NCBI GenBank assembly: GCA_021413885.1
Contig: JAIOPM010000037.1
Span: 95,059-159,058 of the forward strand
Direction: 5' to 3'
Source of the DNA: Planctomycetota bacterium
GTDB taxonomy: Bacteria > Planctomycetota > UBA1135 > GCA-002686595
DNA length: 64,000 bases
Position 1 is the stretch's first letter, and each line of letters starts with the position of its first letter. Below the pieces are notes generated by a model. That model saw only the letters and a list, made by a program, of their open reading frames with translations, made no database searches and was not told where the DNA came from. The position numbers and the translations under genes are program-made. This document shows positions 62,180 through 64,000 of the stretch, piece by piece.

Positions 62180-63415
62180 CTACGGCGCGATGCCGAAGCC
62201 GATCGCGTTCGACAGCGCGGAGAGGAACGGATCGTTGATGTCGCGGCTCCAATACTGCGCGAACACCATGGTGCCCGGGACGAGCCCGGCATCGACGCCC
62301 GATTGGATACGAGCGCGGAAGTCGTACGCGTACGAGCCGGTGCAATCGAGTCCGGTCGGCGACCCGCCCGCGTTCTGCGGCGCCGTGCGCTTGGTCGGGA
62401 GCTTGACGCAGTGGAAGCCGCCCTGGAACGCGATCGGCTTCGCGGCGTAGCCGTAGAAGAGCAGGCCGGACTTCTTGTTGAGCTCGTTGGTTGCGCCGAT
62501 CGTGAACGCCGACGCGCTCGTCGCGCTCGCGGTTCCGGTCGCGTAGATCGACGGCGCGCAACCCAGCGAGTTCACCTTGGCGGTGCAGTACGTCGTCGGC
62601 GCCGGCGCGTACGTCGGGTCATATGGGAAGAGGCCGATGTCGTGGCGTGAACCGTCGGCATCGAGCGGGCTCGTCGGATTGCCGGCGTCGATGCACGGCG
62701 AACCGGAGTTCGGCCGGTAGTCGCCGCCGACGATGTCCCACAGCTTCGGATCGGCAAACACGTTTCCCGCGCCGGTGACGAAGTGCCCATTGGTCGCGAG
62801 GCCGGCGCAGTAGGTGATCCCGTCCTGGAAAGAGTCGTTCGTGTCTTGGTGGACGTTGCCCCAGATCACGCTGTCCGTGACGTGCATGGCGACATCGAAG
62901 CCGCCGATCGAAACGCCCGTGAAGTTGTTGGTGATGACGGAGTCGTAGATCCAGCCCTCGAGGTTGACGCGGACACCGGTCGAGTGCGTGTTGTCGCGAA
63001 CGACGCACCGCCGCAGCGTCGAGTCGTTGAGATTGATCGTGTGTTGCTCGGACCAATTCGCGAGTCCGAACACCGTGAAGCCCTCGAGCAGCAACTCGTC
63101 GGAGACCGGGGTTCCGTTCAGGTTGAAGAGCCCGATCGCATGGGTGGGCCGCAGCTCGGTCACGAGGGCGCCGCCGGTCGAACGAATGTGGAGGTGCTTG
63201 GTCACCGTCAGGTCGCCGACGTACACGCCAGGCGCTACGAGCAGCTCGTCGCCGTGCACCGTCGTCGCCTGATCGTGGGCGTATTGGATGCTCGCGTACG
63301 GACTCGCGAGCGTGCCGAGCCCCGGCGGCGTCGCGTGGACGTCGACGTACCAGGTGTTGCCTCCGACGGCGGGCGTAACGAAAGAGGCGAGCGCGAGAAC
63401 GGCGAGAAAGCGCAT
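62180..63415 (-). CDS. Secreted right-handed beta-helix protein with shared C-terminal domain
   Basis: 411 residues with a signal peptide (FLAVLALASFVTPAVG). The segment from 20 to 265 has the DUF1565-like start TWYVDVHATPPGLGTLASPYASIQYA and repeated strand-turn units (LLLEGFTVFGLAN, IYDSVITNNFTG, HVTDSVIWGN), as in parallel beta-helices that bind or cut polysaccharides. Residues 276-411 carry the same C-terminal domain as the VCBS protein at 6801-8966, with four matching cysteines (277, 286, 336, 358) and PTKRT and QYWSRD. No catalytic residues are assigned. Confidence 0.8.
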   Translation of the reverse strand: MRFLAVLALASFVTPAVGGNTWYVDVHATPPGLGTLASPYASIQYAHDQATTVHGDELLVAPGVYVGDLTVTKHLHIRSTGGALVTELRPTHAIGLFNLNGTPVSDELLLEGFTVFGLANWSEQHTINLNDSTLRRCVVRDNTHSTGVRVNLEGWIYDSVITNNFTGVSIGGFDVAMHVTDSVIWGNVHQDTNDSFQDGITYCAGLATNGHFVTGAGNVFADPKLWDIVGGDYRPNSGSPCIDAGNPTSPLDADGSRHDIGLFPYDPTYAPAPTTYCTAKVNSLGCAPSIYATGTASATSASAFTIGATNELNKKSGLLFYGYAAKPIAFQGGFHCVKLPTKRTAPQNAGGSPTGLDCTGSYAYDFRARIQSGVDAGLVPGTMVFAQYWSRDINDPFLSALSNAIGFGIAP

Positions 63416-63509
63416 GGGGGCTCCTGCGGATGAAGGAGGCGAGAGGAACGCGAGTCTAGCTCGCCGCGCACGCCATGGAGGGTTCGAGCGAGCTCGAAAA
63501 AACCGCGCG

Positions 63510-63779
63510 TCAGATCACGAAACGCACGTCGGGATGCTTGACGAGCGCGTCGAACACCGCGAGGCGATGCGCTTCGTCGCGGACGAGCACGTCGAGCTCG
63601 AGCGACCGGTACTTGCCGCCGGAACTTTGCAGCGCGAGGACGAGCGTGTGCTCGGTCCGGCCGAGGACCTCCTCCGCCGCCGCGCGCAACCGGACCTCGT
63701 CGGCGCCGATCACACGGTAGGACCAACGGCACGGATACGTGATCTCGGGGCGGCGTCCGTCGTCGAAGAGCTCGGTCAT
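63510..63779 (-). CDS. DUF493 (YbeD-like) small protein
   Basis: 89 residues from the ATG at 63779. The motif YPCRWSYRVIG near the N terminus and the alternating strand-helix pattern (KYRSLELDVLVRDEAHRLAVFDAL) match DUF493/YbeD, a small ferredoxin-like fold protein of unknown role, near the usual 87-95 residues. Confidence 0.85.
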   Translation of the reverse strand: MTELFDDGRRPEITYPCRWSYRVIGADEVRLRAAAEEVLGRTEHTLVLALQSSGGKYRSLELDVLVRDEAHRLAVFDALVKHPDVRFVI

Positions 63780-63828
63780 CGTGGACGGAATTCTAGCGCG
63801 GCGCGCGAGCACGAACTCCGGTGCAGGC

Positions 63829-64000
63829 TCACTCGGTGTAGCCGAGCTGCTCGAGCGCAGCGCGTTCCGAGGGCGAGAGGTCGCGGTCGCGCCGCGCGCT
63901 CGCGCCGTTCTTCAGTCGAAACGCCTGCAGGAACACCGAGTGACCGTGCGCGCGTTCGCCGCGGCGCAGCGTCGCGGGGTCGAGCTCCCCCGGATCCCGG
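63829..64000 (-). CDS. C-terminal end of a sulfatase-like gene (5' end outside window)
   Basis: Fifty-six residues are visible. RDPGELDPATLRRGE resembles the end-of-domain DP-x-E-x-x-N region of alkaline-phosphatase-superfamily sulfatases, and the final SERAALEQLGYTE matches the common LEALGY-type ending of those proteins. The active-site part is outside the window, so identity is only suggested. Confidence 0.4.
   Translation of the reverse strand, partial: RDPGELDPATLRRGERAHGHSVFLQAFRLKNGASARRDRDLSPSERAALEQLGYTE

Overview
The window is strongly GC-rich, densely coded bacterial chromosome. It most likely comes from a member of the Planctomycetota. The grounds are a very large secreted protein combining a dehydrogenase-like propeller, HEAT-like repeats and a C-terminal CxxCH haem motif, paired with a Tat-exported TIM-barrel protein; many secreted repeat proteins, two of which share one C-terminal domain; frequent GTG and TTG starts; and few clear Shine-Dalgarno sites. 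The phylum assignment is inference from gene content. I see no rRNA, tRNA, CRISPR array, insertion sequence or phage. Long antisense open frames are shadows of GC-rich third positions and are left out.

Layout. 0-6.7 kb: the end of an ABC exporter, a two-domain parvulin chaperone, then (minus) a radical SAM protein, a family 2 glycosyltransferase and a membrane glycosyltransferase with a repeat tail. 6.7-13.7 kb: an FG-GAP/VCBS secreted protein, a heptosyltransferase-like enzyme, an aldehyde:ferredoxin oxidoreductase fused to a MoaD-like tail, and an M50 protease. 13.7-18.6 kb: the Tat TIM-barrel / large haem protein / ComB chain. 18.6-23.2 kb: two tandem secreted cysteine-motif paralogues, an EamA transporter, a PD-(D/E)XK nuclease-like protein and a patatin fused to a ferredoxin. 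23.3-28.3 kb: a translationally coupled acyl-CoA ligase / thiolase / FadJ-type beta-oxidation operon.

28.3-34.8 kb (minus): a peptide transporter, PepQ dipeptidase, DapE and DapD run toward a DUF1028 gene that is bracketed by two nearly identical 105-bp palindromes, the most striking non-coding feature of the window. 34.9-39.6 kb: an acetyltransferase, a frameshifted NYN-domain gene, an M2 (ACE-like) metallopeptidase and an FAD monooxygenase. 39.6-45.0 kb (minus): biotin carboxylase and biotin carrier without a carboxyltransferase, and an AlgI/AlgX-like polysaccharide O-acetylation pair with a small glycine-zipper protein. 45.0-48.4 kb (minus): a cytochrome b562-like protein, a CnoX-type thioredoxin and an octahaem cytochrome.

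48.7-64 kb: a four-gene pseudopilin/PilX-type operon, two GT-C-like membrane proteins, a radical SAM protein divergent from a glycosyltransferase-methyltransferase fusion, a beta-propeller protein, a DinB-like protein, a 51-residue protein built entirely of heptads, a D-amino-acid-oxidase-like flavoenzyme, a beta-helix protein sharing its C-terminal domain with the VCBS protein, a DUF493 protein and the end of a sulfatase-like gene. Recurrent themes are export, the cell envelope and extracellular electron or polymer chemistry. Gene coupling by ATGA, GTGA, TTGA or TGATG overlaps is common and was used to choose starts.
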